Assembly: GCA_900762355.1 (NCBI GenBank)
Contig: CAAFGE010000031.1
Location: 24,540-88,539 of the forward strand
DNA: 64,000 nucleotides
Direction of reading: 5' to 3'
Source of the DNA: an uncultured Collinsella sp.
GTDB taxonomy: Bacteria > Actinomycetota > Coriobacteriia > Coriobacteriales > Coriobacteriaceae
Shown here: positions 1-7,797 of the stretch, piece after piece
Layout of the letters: each line of letters opens with the position of its first letter
Numbering within the stretch: the stretch's first letter is position 1
Notes under the pieces: generated by a model
What the model saw: the letters and a program-made list of their open reading frames with translations, nothing else
The model's database searches: none
Told to the model about the DNA's origin: nothing
Program-made: the position numbers and the translations under genes

Positions 1-62
1 CTAGAAATCTACTTTTTGCTGCAGCGTGCGGAAAGGTGGATTTTAAAGCATGTCCCGAACAT

Positions 63-443
63 CTACCGGCAGTCGGGGCAGAGACCCTCGAAGATGGTGT
101 AGTGCGACGTGACGTGCCAGCCGATTTGCTCGGATGCCTTGGCGTCGAGTTGGGCATCGAAGGGGAGCGGTACGTCGATGACGCGGCTGCACGAGGTGCA
201 GATGATATGCGCATGCGGCTCGATCGTGCGATCGAAGCGGCTGCCGCCCGGCGTCTTGATGGAGAGAATCTCGCCGGCGTCGGCCAAGAGATTGAGGTTG
301 CGGTAGACCGTGCCGCGGCTGATTTTGTCATCCTGCGCGCGCACGACGTTGTAGATTTCGTCGGCGGTGGGATGGTTATAGCTTTGGCGCACGGCGTCAA
401 GAACCAGCTTTCGCTGCCTGGTATTCCTTCTTTGCACCGCCAT
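63..443 (-). CDS. Fur-family metal/peroxide-responsive transcriptional regulator
   Basis: A 126-residue Fur-superfamily repressor. The winged helix lies at about residues 10-65, with recognition-helix text SRGTVYRNLNLLADAG at 42-57. The dimerisation half follows, with His77/His79 and two CxxC pairs (Cys82/85 and Cys122/125) that form the structural zinc site typical of the family. Length is normal for Fur/PerR. The ATG is preceded by a purine-rich GAGGCGAGG. It is transcribed leftward, away from the acylphosphatase operon. Whether it senses iron, zinc or peroxide cannot be told from sequence; the compact form with two CxxC motifs slightly favours PerR-like members. I could not define a convincing Fur/PerR box in the 61 bp upstream. 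Confidence 0.9.
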   Translation of the reverse strand: MAVQRRNTRQRKLVLDAVRQSYNHPTADEIYNVVRAQDDKISRGTVYRNLNLLADAGEILSIKTPGGSRFDRTIEPHAHIICTSCSRVIDVPLPFDAQLDAKASEQIGWHVTSHYTIFEGLCPDCR

Positions 444-504
444 GCGCCTCGCCTCTTTTCTATCAACGGTCGTAGGTAAATGATACCGTATTTAGCACAC
501 AATA

Positions 505-915
505 CTAATAACGAGGCGTGAAACCGTCTTCATTGGCAAGTGGGGCTCGGGCCTGGGCGTCTACGAGGCGAAAACGCGTTCCCATACGCTCGTAGGAGGC
601 ATGAAGCGCCTCGAGATGAGATAGGATATTTGCCGGAGCCCCCTGTATCTCCATCTCGACTGAGCCGTCTTCCATGTTACGCACCCAGCCGGTGAGCGCG
701 CGTGCCTGCGCGAGGTTGGTGTTGGTAAAGCGAAAGCCAACGCCCTGGACTTGCCCCGCCCAGCGCAGGAAATAGCGCAGGGGAGTGTCTTGAGTGGCCT
801 CGTCGCTTGCGAGCACAGTAAGCCTGCGGCGCAGCTCGAGCTCGACGTTTGATGGTTTTTGAGGCTCTCGACTGCCGCCGGTGACGCTGGAGAAGAACGT
901 ATCGAAGAGGCCCAT
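505..915 (-). CDS. Acylphosphatase with N-terminal extension
   Basis: Hydrolyses carboxyl-phosphate bonds of acyl phosphates. The acylphosphatase core runs from about residue 46 to 136. The signature YFLRWAGQVQGVGFRF carries the catalytic Arg62, and VRNMEDGSVE carries the catalytic Asn80. About 45 residues precede the core, making the protein (136 aa) longer than the usual ~90 aa. The ATG at 915 was chosen because it lies 2 bp after the stop of the upstream oxidoreductase, which suggests translational coupling; an in-frame extension to 1050 would overlap that gene heavily. It is the second gene of a two-gene leftward operon. Confidence 0.88.
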   Translation of the reverse strand: MGLFDTFFSSVTGGSREPQKPSNVELELRRRLTVLASDEATQDTPLRYFLRWAGQVQGVGFRFTNTNLAQARALTGWVRNMEDGSVEMEIQGAPANILSHLEALHASYERMGTRFRLVDAQARAPLANEDGFTPRY

Positions 916-917
916 AG

Positions 918-2024
918 CTATGCCTGCTTGCCTGCGTCGGCTGGGAAGGTTATGCCGGCCTGCTGGCGCACGGCATCCATGATGCGCAGTGAGACGAGTG
1001 TGACATCGCGGTAGTGGCCAAGCTCGTGGCGTCCCGCCGGAGTCTCCCAAATCTCTTCCTTAACGTTATCGATGCCGCCGATGGCGGTGATAAAGTCTGT
1101 GAGTTCGTATTCCATAGTGTTGCTCGATTTGGGCAGGTCGAGCACGCGGCCGTTGTCTCCCTGTTCGCGCGGTGCCTCGGTCGCCGAGCCGCGTACGACG
1201 TCGCCGCGATAGTCGATGCGGACGTTGCGGGGCGTGGACAGATGGTCGATCTGGATAGTGCCACGCTCGCCTTCGATCTGCGAGGGCAGCAGGTCGTTCG
1301 TAATTTTGGAGTGCGCGAGCTCGACGGAGATACGGCCACCGCCGTAGCTGGCGAGGATGGAACCGCAGCCATCGATGGGGCCGTGCGTGAGCTGCCGCGT
1401 GGTGGGATCGAGCAGAGTGGTCATGCTCGTAAGGCCGGAGGGCATGCCAAAGATCTCGACCATGGGCTCGACGGTATAGACGCCAATGTCCATGAGGGAG
1501 CCTGAGGCCATGTGGCAGTCGAAGATATTGGTGGCGCGCCCTGCGAGAACCTCGTTGTAGCGCGAAGAATACTTGCCAAAGCGCAATGAGGCGCGGCGGA
1601 TGGGGGCGATCTCGCCCAGGGCGTCCTCGATGGCGTGGAAGGCGGGATCGTGGAGGGGACGCATGGCCTCGAGGGCCACGACACCTGCTGCCTCGGCAGC
1701 GCGGAAGACTTCCAGCGCCTGCGCTTCGGTGGCGCAGAAGGGTTTCTCGACGATGACGTGCTTGCCACCGGCGATGCAGGCAAGGGCCTGCTCGTAGTGG
1801 AGCGCATTGGGGCTGCCGATGTAGACGGCGTCGACGTCGTCGGCGGACGCAAGCTCGTCAAGTGCGGTGAAGTTACGCTCGCCGCCGTGTTCGGCGGTAA
1901 AGGCGGCGCCGCGCTCGGCATCGCGCGAGAGCGTGCCCACAAACGCGGCTTGGTTGTTGGCGTTGACGACCTGGATAAAGTCGTCGGTAATCATGGATGT
2001 GCCGATGGTCGCTATACGCAGCAT
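918..2024 (-). CDS. Gfo/Idh/MocA-family NAD(P)-dependent oxidoreductase
   Basis: A 368-residue sugar/polyol-dehydrogenase-like oxidoreductase. The N-terminal Rossmann fold begins LRIATIGTSMITDDF; the usual GxGxxG is seen as GTS-M-I-T, a common variant. The family EKP motif is at residues 93-95 and contains the lysine that contacts substrate and cofactor. The C-terminal alpha/beta domain includes the GSLMDIGVYT segment that resembles the family's conserved G-x-x-x-D-x-G-x-Y region. A GAGGGGGA ribosome binding site precedes the ATG. It is first in an operon with acylphosphatase. The substrate is unknown; a second, distinct member of the family is at 10013-11032. Confidence 0.9.
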   Translation of the reverse strand: MLRIATIGTSMITDDFIQVVNANNQAAFVGTLSRDAERGAAFTAEHGGERNFTALDELASADDVDAVYIGSPNALHYEQALACIAGGKHVIVEKPFCATEAQALEVFRAAEAAGVVALEAMRPLHDPAFHAIEDALGEIAPIRRASLRFGKYSSRYNEVLAGRATNIFDCHMASGSLMDIGVYTVEPMVEIFGMPSGLTSMTTLLDPTTRQLTHGPIDGCGSILASYGGGRISVELAHSKITNDLLPSQIEGERGTIQIDHLSTPRNVRIDYRGDVVRGSATEAPREQGDNGRVLDLPKSSNTMEYELTDFITAIGGIDNVKEEIWETPAGRHELGHYRDVTLVSLRIMDAVRQQAGITFPADAGKQA

Positions 2025-2099
2025 GTATCCCCCTCGTGCCGTTCGGTTTACAGGATGAGTGTAGCGCGAGGGGGCAGGAAATAGCGTGCGAAAACGCCG

Positions 2100-2585
2100 T
2101 TACAGGTCGCTCTCGTTAAAGCCGGTATCGATATCGAGGTTGCTGCCGTCGGCCGCCGTGGTGGCGAGCTCATCGCAGCGCTCGTTGAGCTCGTGGCCGG
2201 CGTGACCCTTAACCCAGATGAACTCAACCTTGTGCTTGCTTTTGGCGGTGAGTAGGCGCTCCCACAGGTCGCGGTTCTTGACGGGCTGCTTGTTGGCGGT
2301 TTTCCATCCGCGCTTTTTCCAGCCGTCGATCCAGTGCTTGTTAAAGGCGTTGACGACGTACTGCGAATCGGAATGGACCTCGACCTCGCAGGGGCGGTTA
2401 AGTGCCTCGAGCGCCACGATGACCGCCATGAGCTCCATGCGGTTGTTGGTGGTCTTGGCGTAGCCGCGCGAAAGCTCGGAGGTGAAGGTCTTGCCGGCGG
2501 GGTTGGTGTATTTGAGCACGGCGCCGTAGCCGCCGCGTCCCGGATTTGATCGGGCCGAGCCGTCGGTATAGATGATGACCTTCAC
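2100..2585 (-). CDS. rnhA: Ribonuclease HI
   Basis: Cleaves the RNA strand of RNA-DNA hybrids in the cytoplasm. The protein is 161 residues from the GTG at 2585, which has AAAGGAAG a few bases upstream; the longer reading from 2636 adds residues with no family match. The catalytic carboxylates are visible: Asp8 (YTDGSARSNPG), Glu51 (NRMELMAV), Asp73 (HSDSQYV) and Asp138 (ERCDELA), with the flexible-loop His128 in KGHAGHELN. The basic handle region (KHWIDGWKKRGWKTANKQPVK, residues 84-104) is present, so this is an E. coli-type RNase HI. It lies alone between the Gfo/Idh operon and a LysR gene. Confidence 0.96.
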   Translation of the reverse strand: MKVIIYTDGSARSNPGRGGYGAVLKYTNPAGKTFTSELSRGYAKTTNNRMELMAVIVALEALNRPCEVEVHSDSQYVVNAFNKHWIDGWKKRGWKTANKQPVKNRDLWERLLTAKSKHKVEFIWVKGHAGHELNERCDELATTAADGSNLDIDTGFNESDL

Positions 2586-2684
2586 GGGCTTCCTTTCGTT
2601 GGGTACGTTTCGTGTGAGTGACCATTGTAGCGCCATGCCCGCCGGGGGCTAGCAATCTACGATTTCTACCCCGTCTTCCGACAG

Positions 2685-3587
2685 TTAGTTGGCATGGATG
2701 ATGCGGTTGAGCTCGTCGAGGTATTGCTGCAAGAGGGGAGAGGGCTTGCGCTCGTCGTGCATGATATAGCCTACGTGCATCGTTGGGGCGTCTGCTAACG
2801 GGATCGATGCCATACCCCATTGCATTTCATTGGAGAGGACACCGGTCGACAGGGTGTAGCCGTTCGACGTGATAAGTAAGTTAGTAAGTGTTCCGCGGTC
2901 CGAGATTCGTATGTTGCGGTCGCAAGGGATATAGCTAAAAGGTTCCTCGGCGTAATAGAAGGAGTTTGAGGTTCCCTGCTCAAAGCTGTAGCGCGTATAT
3001 GGTGTGAGGTCGGCAAGGGACAGCTGCGGGCGGCGGGCAAGCGGGTGGCGCTCGCTAACGAAGACGTGGACCGTCGCGTCGAATAGGGGATGGAAGCTCG
3101 CGCGCGCATCGGCAAAAGCCTTCTGCAGAACGCGGGCGTTAAAGTCGTCCAGATAGAGGATGCCGATGTCGCTGCGAAATGCGCGGACGTCATCGATGAT
3201 CTGCGATGTGGTGGTCTCGCGCATGATGAACTCGAACTTGCTGTCGCGGCAGCGCTCGACTACGTTGACAAAGGCCTCGACCGAAAAGGCGTAGTGCTGG
3301 GCGGAAATGGCGAGGCGGGCTTGCGGGGTACCGCCGTCCTCGTAGCGGGCCTCGAGCATGTCGGCCTGCTCTACGACCTGGCGTGCATAACCCAAAAGCT
3401 CGGTGCCGTCGTTGGTGAGCGTGACGCCGCGGCTGGAGCGCGTAAAGATCTCCAGATTGAGTTCCTGTTCCAGGCTTTTGACGGCGTTTGAGATGTTGGA
3501 CTGAGCGGTATAGAGGCGCTGAGCTGCGGCGTTAATTGAGCCGGATTCTGCCACGGCGATAAGAAAGCGAAGCTGCTGGAGGGTCAT
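2685..3587 (-). CDS. LysR-type transcriptional regulator, divergent from metY
   Basis: A 300-residue LysR-family regulator. The N-terminal winged helix-turn-helix (residues 1-60) starts MTLQQLRFLIAVAESGSINAAAQRLYTAQSNISNAVKSLE when read in pieces and is textbook LTTR. The effector-binding domain follows from about residue 90. The gene is transcribed divergently from the metY unit across a 158-bp gap to its leader peptide, the classical LTTR arrangement, so it probably controls sulfur amino-acid synthesis much as CysB/CmbR-type regulators do. That role is inference from position. The ATG is preceded by AAAGGACG. Confidence 0.9.
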   Translation of the reverse strand: MTLQQLRFLIAVAESGSINAAAQRLYTAQSNISNAVKSLEQELNLEIFTRSSRGVTLTNDGTELLGYARQVVEQADMLEARYEDGGTPQARLAISAQHYAFSVEAFVNVVERCRDSKFEFIMRETTTSQIIDDVRAFRSDIGILYLDDFNARVLQKAFADARASFHPLFDATVHVFVSERHPLARRPQLSLADLTPYTRYSFEQGTSNSFYYAEEPFSYIPCDRNIRISDRGTLTNLLITSNGYTLSTGVLSNEMQWGMASIPLADAPTMHVGYIMHDERKPSPLLQQYLDELNRIIHAN

Positions 3588-3603
3588 CGGCGCCCGTCCT
3601 TTC

Positions 3604-3613
3604 GATAGCTATC
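3604..3613. promoter_or_regulatory. Palindrome GATAGCTATC, possible LysR binding site
   Basis: A perfect 10-bp palindrome 17 bp upstream of the lysR start, in the lysR/metY divergent region. LTTR sites are usually short interrupted dyads, so this is only a candidate for autoregulation. Confidence 0.25.
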
Positions 3614-3745
3614 TAAAAAACCGATAACAGGTTAGCGCTTTTAAGTGATTGACCGAGGGAAACAATGCTCGTACTATTCAAAACACACAAAGGCGGTAGG
3701 TAATTAAGCCAACCACGGAACCGGGATGCGAAAGGAGGCCCGCAT

Positions 3746-3799
3746 ATGAATTGCTTACCAAGACGAATGCCGGGCTCCTGTTTGCGCCCGTCGGCGTGA
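3746..3799 (+). CDS. 17-residue Cys/Met leader peptide upstream of metY
   Basis: A short ORF, too small for routine gene calling. It reads MNCLPRRMPGSCLRPSA and ends with TGA. A strong ribosome binding site AAAGGAGG (3731-3738) sits 7 bases before its ATG, which argues that it is translated. It contains two Cys (TGC, TGT) and two Met codons in 17, and lies 61 bases upstream of the gene for a Cys/Met biosynthetic enzyme. Leader peptides rich in the regulated amino acid are known to sense charged-tRNA supply by ribosome stalling. Competing pairings are visible: CGGGC with GCCCG inside the ORF, and CTCCTG (3775-3780) with CAGGAG past the stop. Function is inferred; no expression is known. Confidence 0.6.
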   Translation: MNCLPRRMPGSCLRPSA

Positions 3800-3860
3800 T
3801 CAGGAGACAGCGACTTACTTCTCTCTTTTTATTTACTTTTGTTCGATCAAGGAGATCATC

Positions 3861-5171
3861 ATGAGCCAGTTCATCAACAACCCCGAGCACACCTTTGGTT
3901 TCGATACCCTGCAGCTTCACGTTGGCCAGGAGAGCGCCGATCCCGCATCCGACTCCCGCGCCGTGCCTATCTACCAGACCACGAGCTATGTGTTCCGCAA
4001 TTCCCAGCACGCCGCCGACCGCTTTGGTCTTGCCGACGCCGGCAACATCTACGGCCGTCTGACCAACTCCACCCAGGGCGTCTTCGAGGACCGTATCGCC
4101 GCACTCGAGGGTGGCGTGGCGGGTCTTGCCGTCGCCTCCGGTGCCGCTGCCATCACCTATACCCTGCAGGCTCTCGCCCAGGCCGGTGACCACGTGGTCG
4201 CCCAGAAGACCATCTACGGCGGTTCCTACAACCTGCTGGAGCATACGCTCTCCCAGTTTGGCGTCGAGACCACGTTTGTCGATGCCCATAACCTGGAAGA
4301 GGTCGAGGGGGCCATCAAGGACAACACCACGGTCATCTATCTCGAGACGCTCGGCAACCCCAACTCCGACATCCCCAACATCGACGCCATCTCCGAGATC
4401 GCCAAGAAGCACGGTCTGCCGGTTGTCGTCGACAACACCTTCGGCACCCCGTATCTGTTCCGTCCGCTGGAGCATGGTGCCAACATCGTCGTTCACTCCG
4501 CAACCAAGTTCATCGGCGGCCACGGCACCTCGCTGGGCGGTGTGATCGTCGACGGCGGTAACTTCGATTGGAAGGCGAGCGGCAAGTATGCGCAGATCGC
4601 CGAGCCCAACCCCTCCTACCATGGCGTCTCGTTTGCCGAGGCTGCCGGTCCCGCCGCCTTCGCAACCTATGTCCGCGCTATCTTGCTGCGTGACGAGGGC
4701 GCCTGCATCAGCCCGTTCAACGCCTGGATCTTGCTCCAGGGCACCGAGACTCTGTCGCTGCGCGTTGACCGTCATGTCGAGAACACCAAGAAGGTCGTTG
4801 AGTTCCTGGCTGGTGACAGCCATGTCGCCAAGGTGAACCACCCGAGCCTGTCTGAGCACCCCGATCACGAGCTCTATCAGAAGTACTTCCCCAACGGCGG
4901 TGCCTCGATCTTTACCTTTGAGATTAAGGGTGGCCAGGAGGCGGCCTGGAAGTTCATCGATCATCTGCAGGTGTTCTCGCTGCTTGCCAACGTGGCCGAC
5001 GTCAAGTCGCTCGTCGTGCACCCGGCTACCACCACGCACTCCCAGCTCTCTGCCGAGGAGCTCGCGGAGCAGAACATCACGCCCTCCACGATCCGTCTTT
5101 CCATCGGTACCGAGAACGCCGAGGATATCATTTGGGATCTGAAGCAGGCCTTCGCCGCGCTGGACGAGTAA
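3861..5171 (+). CDS. metY: O-acetylhomoserine aminocarboxypropyltransferase / O-acetylserine-type sulfhydrylase (MetY family)
   Basis: A 436-residue PLP enzyme of the Cys/Met metabolism family that joins sulfide (or methanethiol) to O-acetylhomoserine. The Schiff-base lysine is Lys216 in VVHSATKFIGGHGTSLGG. The phosphate-binding SGAAAIT segment is at 93-99 and the D-N-T-F-G-T cofactor motif at 191-196. The length and the text FDTLQLHVGQ near the N-terminus fit MetY rather than the shorter MetB/MetC group. AAGGAGATCATC precedes the ATG. It is monocistronic, closed by a strong terminator at 5232-5272. Control is probably by the divergent LysR protein plus the leader peptide at 3746-3799. Confidence 0.93.
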   Translation: MSQFINNPEHTFGFDTLQLHVGQESADPASDSRAVPIYQTTSYVFRNSQHAADRFGLADAGNIYGRLTNSTQGVFEDRIAALEGGVAGLAVASGAAAITYTLQALAQAGDHVVAQKTIYGGSYNLLEHTLSQFGVETTFVDAHNLEEVEGAIKDNTTVIYLETLGNPNSDIPNIDAISEIAKKHGLPVVVDNTFGTPYLFRPLEHGANIVVHSATKFIGGHGTSLGGVIVDGGNFDWKASGKYAQIAEPNPSYHGVSFAEAAGPAAFATYVRAILLRDEGACISPFNAWILLQGTETLSLRVDRHVENTKKVVEFLAGDSHVAKVNHPSLSEHPDHELYQKYFPNGGASIFTFEIKGGQEAAWKFIDHLQVFSLLANVADVKSLVVHPATTTHSQLSAEELAEQNITPSTIRLSIGTENAEDIIWDLKQAFAALDE

Positions 5172-5231
5172 GGCGACTTGTGCAAAGACCCCTTGCGACT
5201 CGATAGGTATAACTGCATAAAATGCCTGCTC

Positions 5232-5272
5232 AAGGCGCCTGTGCGAACAATGGTTGCACAGGCGCCTTTTTT
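5232..5272 (+). terminator. Intrinsic terminator of metY
   Basis: Near-perfect stem AAGGCGCCTGTGC / GCACAGGCGCCTT around an 11-base loop, followed by a run of six T (the stem's own TT included). Confidence 0.92.
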
Positions 5273-5483
5273 GCATAGAGCGGGTGCAAAAACAGGGTTT
5301 TTGACACGCTTTATGCATTCGAGTTGTGGAAAACTCCTGTTGAGAGGATGTGAGTTTTACGCAATTGACGTGCGCCTTTTGAGTAAAACCGCAGGTCGCG
5401 ATTTGCTCGGGGTACTATGCAGCGCGATCGAATCACACGCAGCTCAAACGCAGCAAAAATGCACTACGGAGGTTTCCAGCTAC
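5273..5483. other. Intergenic region upstream of secreted-protein gene
   Basis: With the terminator this makes a 312-base gene-free stretch. It holds an inverted repeat CAAAAAC-AGG-GTTTTTG at 5287-5303 overlapping a TTGACA hexamer (5301-5306). No good -10 lies at the right distance, so the promoter is not defined. The rest shows no gene. Confidence 0.4.
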
Positions 5484-6260
5484 ATGAGGATCGATTCACG
5501 AAAACCGAAAGCCGCCGCCCTTTCCGCCGCTCTGACCGTGGCACTTTTGGCGGGCGCCGGTGCAACTGATGCCCACGCGGTAACACTATCCGATACGGTC
5601 GGATCTACGCCGTCCGAGGCGACTCTGGTGCAGCCTGTCGACTACCGCGGCGACGGTTATGGCTCTATGCAGGAGTGGAACGCCTCGATGGAGGCCAAGC
5701 GCGATTCCCTTGAGATGCGCGCTCAGATCATTATGAATATGTATGGCGACTATGCTACCGATGACGAGCGCTCTGTGTTGCAGGGTTGCATCGACGGTGC
5801 GGGTAGCCTGTTGACGATGGGGGAGGTCGACGCCAAGTCGACCGAGCTCGATGAGCTGCGCACTGCGCTTGAGGATGCCAAGCGCGAGGCGCTCGAGGCT
5901 GCCGCAGCCGAAGCCGAGGCCGCTGAGGCCGTTCAGACTTCGTATTACAACGCCGGCTCCGGCTCGTCTTACGCGTCTGCCGCGTCCTACGCGAACGGAT
6001 CGGGCCTGACGCGCTCTGCGGGTGTCAATAACTACAACGGACGCCGCGAGACCTATTACAGTAGCAACGTGCTTTATCACTATCGCACGGGCGAATGGAC
6101 TCAGGATTCTGAGGGCTTCTGGCGCGATTCCGACGGCTATTACGTTGTTGCCGCGGGCGATATGGCCCAGGGCTCGACCTTTACGGGCTCCAAGGGTGAT
6201 TGCAAGGTCTATGACTCCGGCTGCGCTGCCGGAACCACCGACTACTACACCGGTTGGTAA
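5484..6260 (+). CDS. Secreted protein with coiled-coil segment, function unknown
   Basis: 258 residues from the ATG at 5484, with GGAGG about 11 bases upstream; the ORF is open further upstream but without a start signal. A Sec signal peptide is clear: MRIDSRKPK, then a hydrophobic Ala/Leu core, and a likely cut after AHA at residue 32. Residues about 60-155 are charged and Ala/Glu-rich (many EAAAAEAEAAEA-like heptads), suggesting a coiled coil. The C-terminal 100 residues are rich in Tyr, Ser and Gly, with YYSSNVLYHYRTGEWTQDSEG and a Cys pair (in GDCKVYDSGCAAG). It resembles cell-envelope proteins, but I recognise no family with certainty. Confidence 0.72.
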   Translation: MRIDSRKPKAAALSAALTVALLAGAGATDAHAVTLSDTVGSTPSEATLVQPVDYRGDGYGSMQEWNASMEAKRDSLEMRAQIIMNMYGDYATDDERSVLQGCIDGAGSLLTMGEVDAKSTELDELRTALEDAKREALEAAAAEAEAAEAVQTSYYNAGSGSSYASAASYANGSGLTRSAGVNNYNGRRETYYSSNVLYHYRTGEWTQDSEGFWRDSDGYYVVAAGDMAQGSTFTGSKGDCKVYDSGCAAGTTDYYTGW

Positions 6261-6449
6261 TCTGCCATAAGCAAAATAGGTACATGATGGGCGGACGTCT
6301 TTACTGAGCTTTTAGGCAACGTAAAGCCGCCCGTTCTTTATGTGCGTTTGAGTTAACAGAGCCCTTACCGTGGCGGTACGCTGGGCGTATGGATGCGGGG
6401 CACACTAGTTCATGAGAAATAAGGTCTTTCTCGTGGAGGAAGTGGTCTT

Positions 6450-6656
6450 GTGAACGCTCGAGATATCGCTGTTGCCGCCATTGCATTGACGCTTGGTTGC
6501 CTTGGTCCTACGGCCGCGCTCGTCGCAGGTGTGCAGGGGTCTTGTGGGGCTGCCTCTATTGTGGTCGGCGCGTTGATCGCGGCCGCGCTGCTGGGAAGTG
6601 CGGGTGTAGTCCTTTGTCGCGACGATGAGGGACAGGCGTCGGAGTCGCAGCTCTAA
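6450..6656 (+). CDS. Small membrane protein, two predicted transmembrane helices
   Basis: 68 residues from a GTG at 6450 with GGAGGA (6435-6440) nine bases upstream. Two hydrophobic stretches, about residues 6-28 and 33-57, are separated by a short Gly/Cys loop, and a charged tail CRDDEGQASESQL follows. No family recognised. It ends just before the bidirectional hairpin at 6695-6730. Confidence 0.55.
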   Translation: MNARDIAVAAIALTLGCLGPTAALVAGVQGSCGAASIVVGALIAAALLGSAGVVLCRDDEGQASESQL

Positions 6657-6694
6657 CCGTTGTGAAGCTGATTTTTGGCCAAAGATGAAAAAGG

Positions 6695-6730
6695 AAGCCG
6701 CTGCGAGGGGAGTGCCCCTTGCGGCGGCTT
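6695..6730. terminator. Hairpin terminator between convergent genes
   Basis: AAGCCGC...GCGGCTT with an inner GGGG-AGTG-CCCC stem, located between the small membrane gene (rightward) and panE (leftward). T-runs are short on both sides. Confidence 0.65.
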
Positions 6731-6765
6731 TGCCATTGGATCTGTTGGCTGCAGTATGCCGAGCA

Positions 6766-7680
6766 CTACCAGCTGCTTTCTATTTCGCGAATCCTCTGGT
6801 AGAGCCAATCGTTTTGCGGCACTTGGATATCGTGTTTGGCGGCCAGGCGGCAAATGGTGCCCGCGAACTCCTCGACTTCGGTTTTTCGTTGTGCGATGCG
6901 GTCCTGCGCCATCGAGGGCATACCGGCGGGGTCGATTCCCTCGATGAGGTGCACCATTTGCGTCAGGTCTGCCTCGGTCAGCTCAACGCCCTCGGCGTTG
7001 GCAACCGCAAGCGTCTCGCGCATGGCGGAGACAAAACAGCGGCGCTGCTCGGAGCCCGGCTCCGTGGCGCTTCCGTAGGTCCCGCCGTAGGCCATGCAGG
7101 TCTGGTTGATGCCGTCGTTGAGCATGAGTTTGGCCCACATGCGATGTGCGATGTCGTGCTCGACGGTATGGGCGATGCCGCAACGCGTGTAGAGCTCGTC
7201 GATGGCGATAACGGTTGCGGGGTCGGTGCCCGCTGCCGCACCAAAGCGGATCTCGCCGGCATTGGTATAGGTGAGCTCCCCGTTGAGGAATACGGCGTCC
7301 ATGCCCTGGCAGATACCAAGGACGGTGTGCTCCCAGCCAAAGCGCTCGGCAATCTTCTCCTCGCTCGTGATGCCGTTGCACAGCGACGCGATCAGCGTGT
7401 CGGGTCCCACGACGCTTTCCAGGGTTTTGAGCGCCACATCGAGCCCGGTTGTCTTGACCGTGAGGATGACCAGGTCGACGGGCGTCGCCTCGCTCGCGCG
7501 GACGGACTTGAGCGCGCAGGGCTTGCCGTTGACGGTGAGCGCATCACCCGCGTGGCGCTCAAAGCGCGCGTCGTCCATAACGTATTCGACGGCGTCGTTG
7601 CCGAGCGCTTGGGCGATCATGCTGCCGTAGAGCAGGCCCACGCCGCCCTTGCCGATGAAGGCGACCTTGTTGATCTGCAT
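6766..7680 (-). CDS. panE: 2-dehydropantoate 2-reductase (PanE/ApbA family)
   Basis: A 304-residue ketopantoate-reductase-family enzyme, which reduces 2-dehydropantoate with NADPH in pantothenate/CoA synthesis. The N-terminal nucleotide fold starts INKVAFIGKGGVGLLYG (GxGxxG as GKGGVG). The C-terminal helical domain contains the family segment AHRMWAKLMLNDGINQTCMAYGG, where the usual catalytic Lys is seen in WAKLMLN. The start at 7680 was chosen for its GGGGAG box nine bases away. Several such reductases act on other 2-keto acids, so the pantothenate role is likely but not certain. A terminator-like hairpin ends only about 16 bases before its start. Confidence 0.87.
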   Translation of the reverse strand: MQINKVAFIGKGGVGLLYGSMIAQALGNDAVEYVMDDARFERHAGDALTVNGKPCALKSVRASEATPVDLVILTVKTTGLDVALKTLESVVGPDTLIASLCNGITSEEKIAERFGWEHTVLGICQGMDAVFLNGELTYTNAGEIRFGAAAGTDPATVIAIDELYTRCGIAHTVEHDIAHRMWAKLMLNDGINQTCMAYGGTYGSATEPGSEQRRCFVSAMRETLAVANAEGVELTEADLTQMVHLIEGIDPAGMPSMAQDRIAQRKTEVEEFAGTICRLAAKHDIQVPQNDWLYQRIREIESSW

Positions 7681-7696
7681 GTGAATCATCTCCCCA

Positions 7697-7724
7697 TAAA
7701 AAGGCGCCCGCGTATGGGGCGCCT
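7697..7724 (-). terminator. Terminator-like hairpin between cyclase gene and panE
   Basis: On the minus strand AGGCGCCC-CATACGC-GGGCGCCT is followed by TTTTT. It lies 17 bases upstream of the panE ATG, leaving no room for a separate panE promoter after it. Confidence 0.8.
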
Positions 7725-7797
7725 GATGGATTGTATGCCGCCGGGCCATGTCGCGTGCACCGGATGGCCGTATTTAGAAGAACAAACGCATGGGAAC

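Noticed and set aside
444..504. Fur/PerR box upstream of the Fur-family gene
   Set aside because: The AT-rich stretch has no convincing 7-1-7 dyad.
3588..3860. SAM or cobalamin riboswitch before metY
   Set aside because: I could not find the conserved core of any SAM-type or B12 aptamer. A GGTAGGTAATT / AATTGCTTACC helix exists, but the leader-peptide reading explains the region better.
3678..5318. 546-codon open frame opposite metY
   Set aside because: Antisense shadow of a strongly codon-biased gene; no family content, and the sense protein is a clear MetY.
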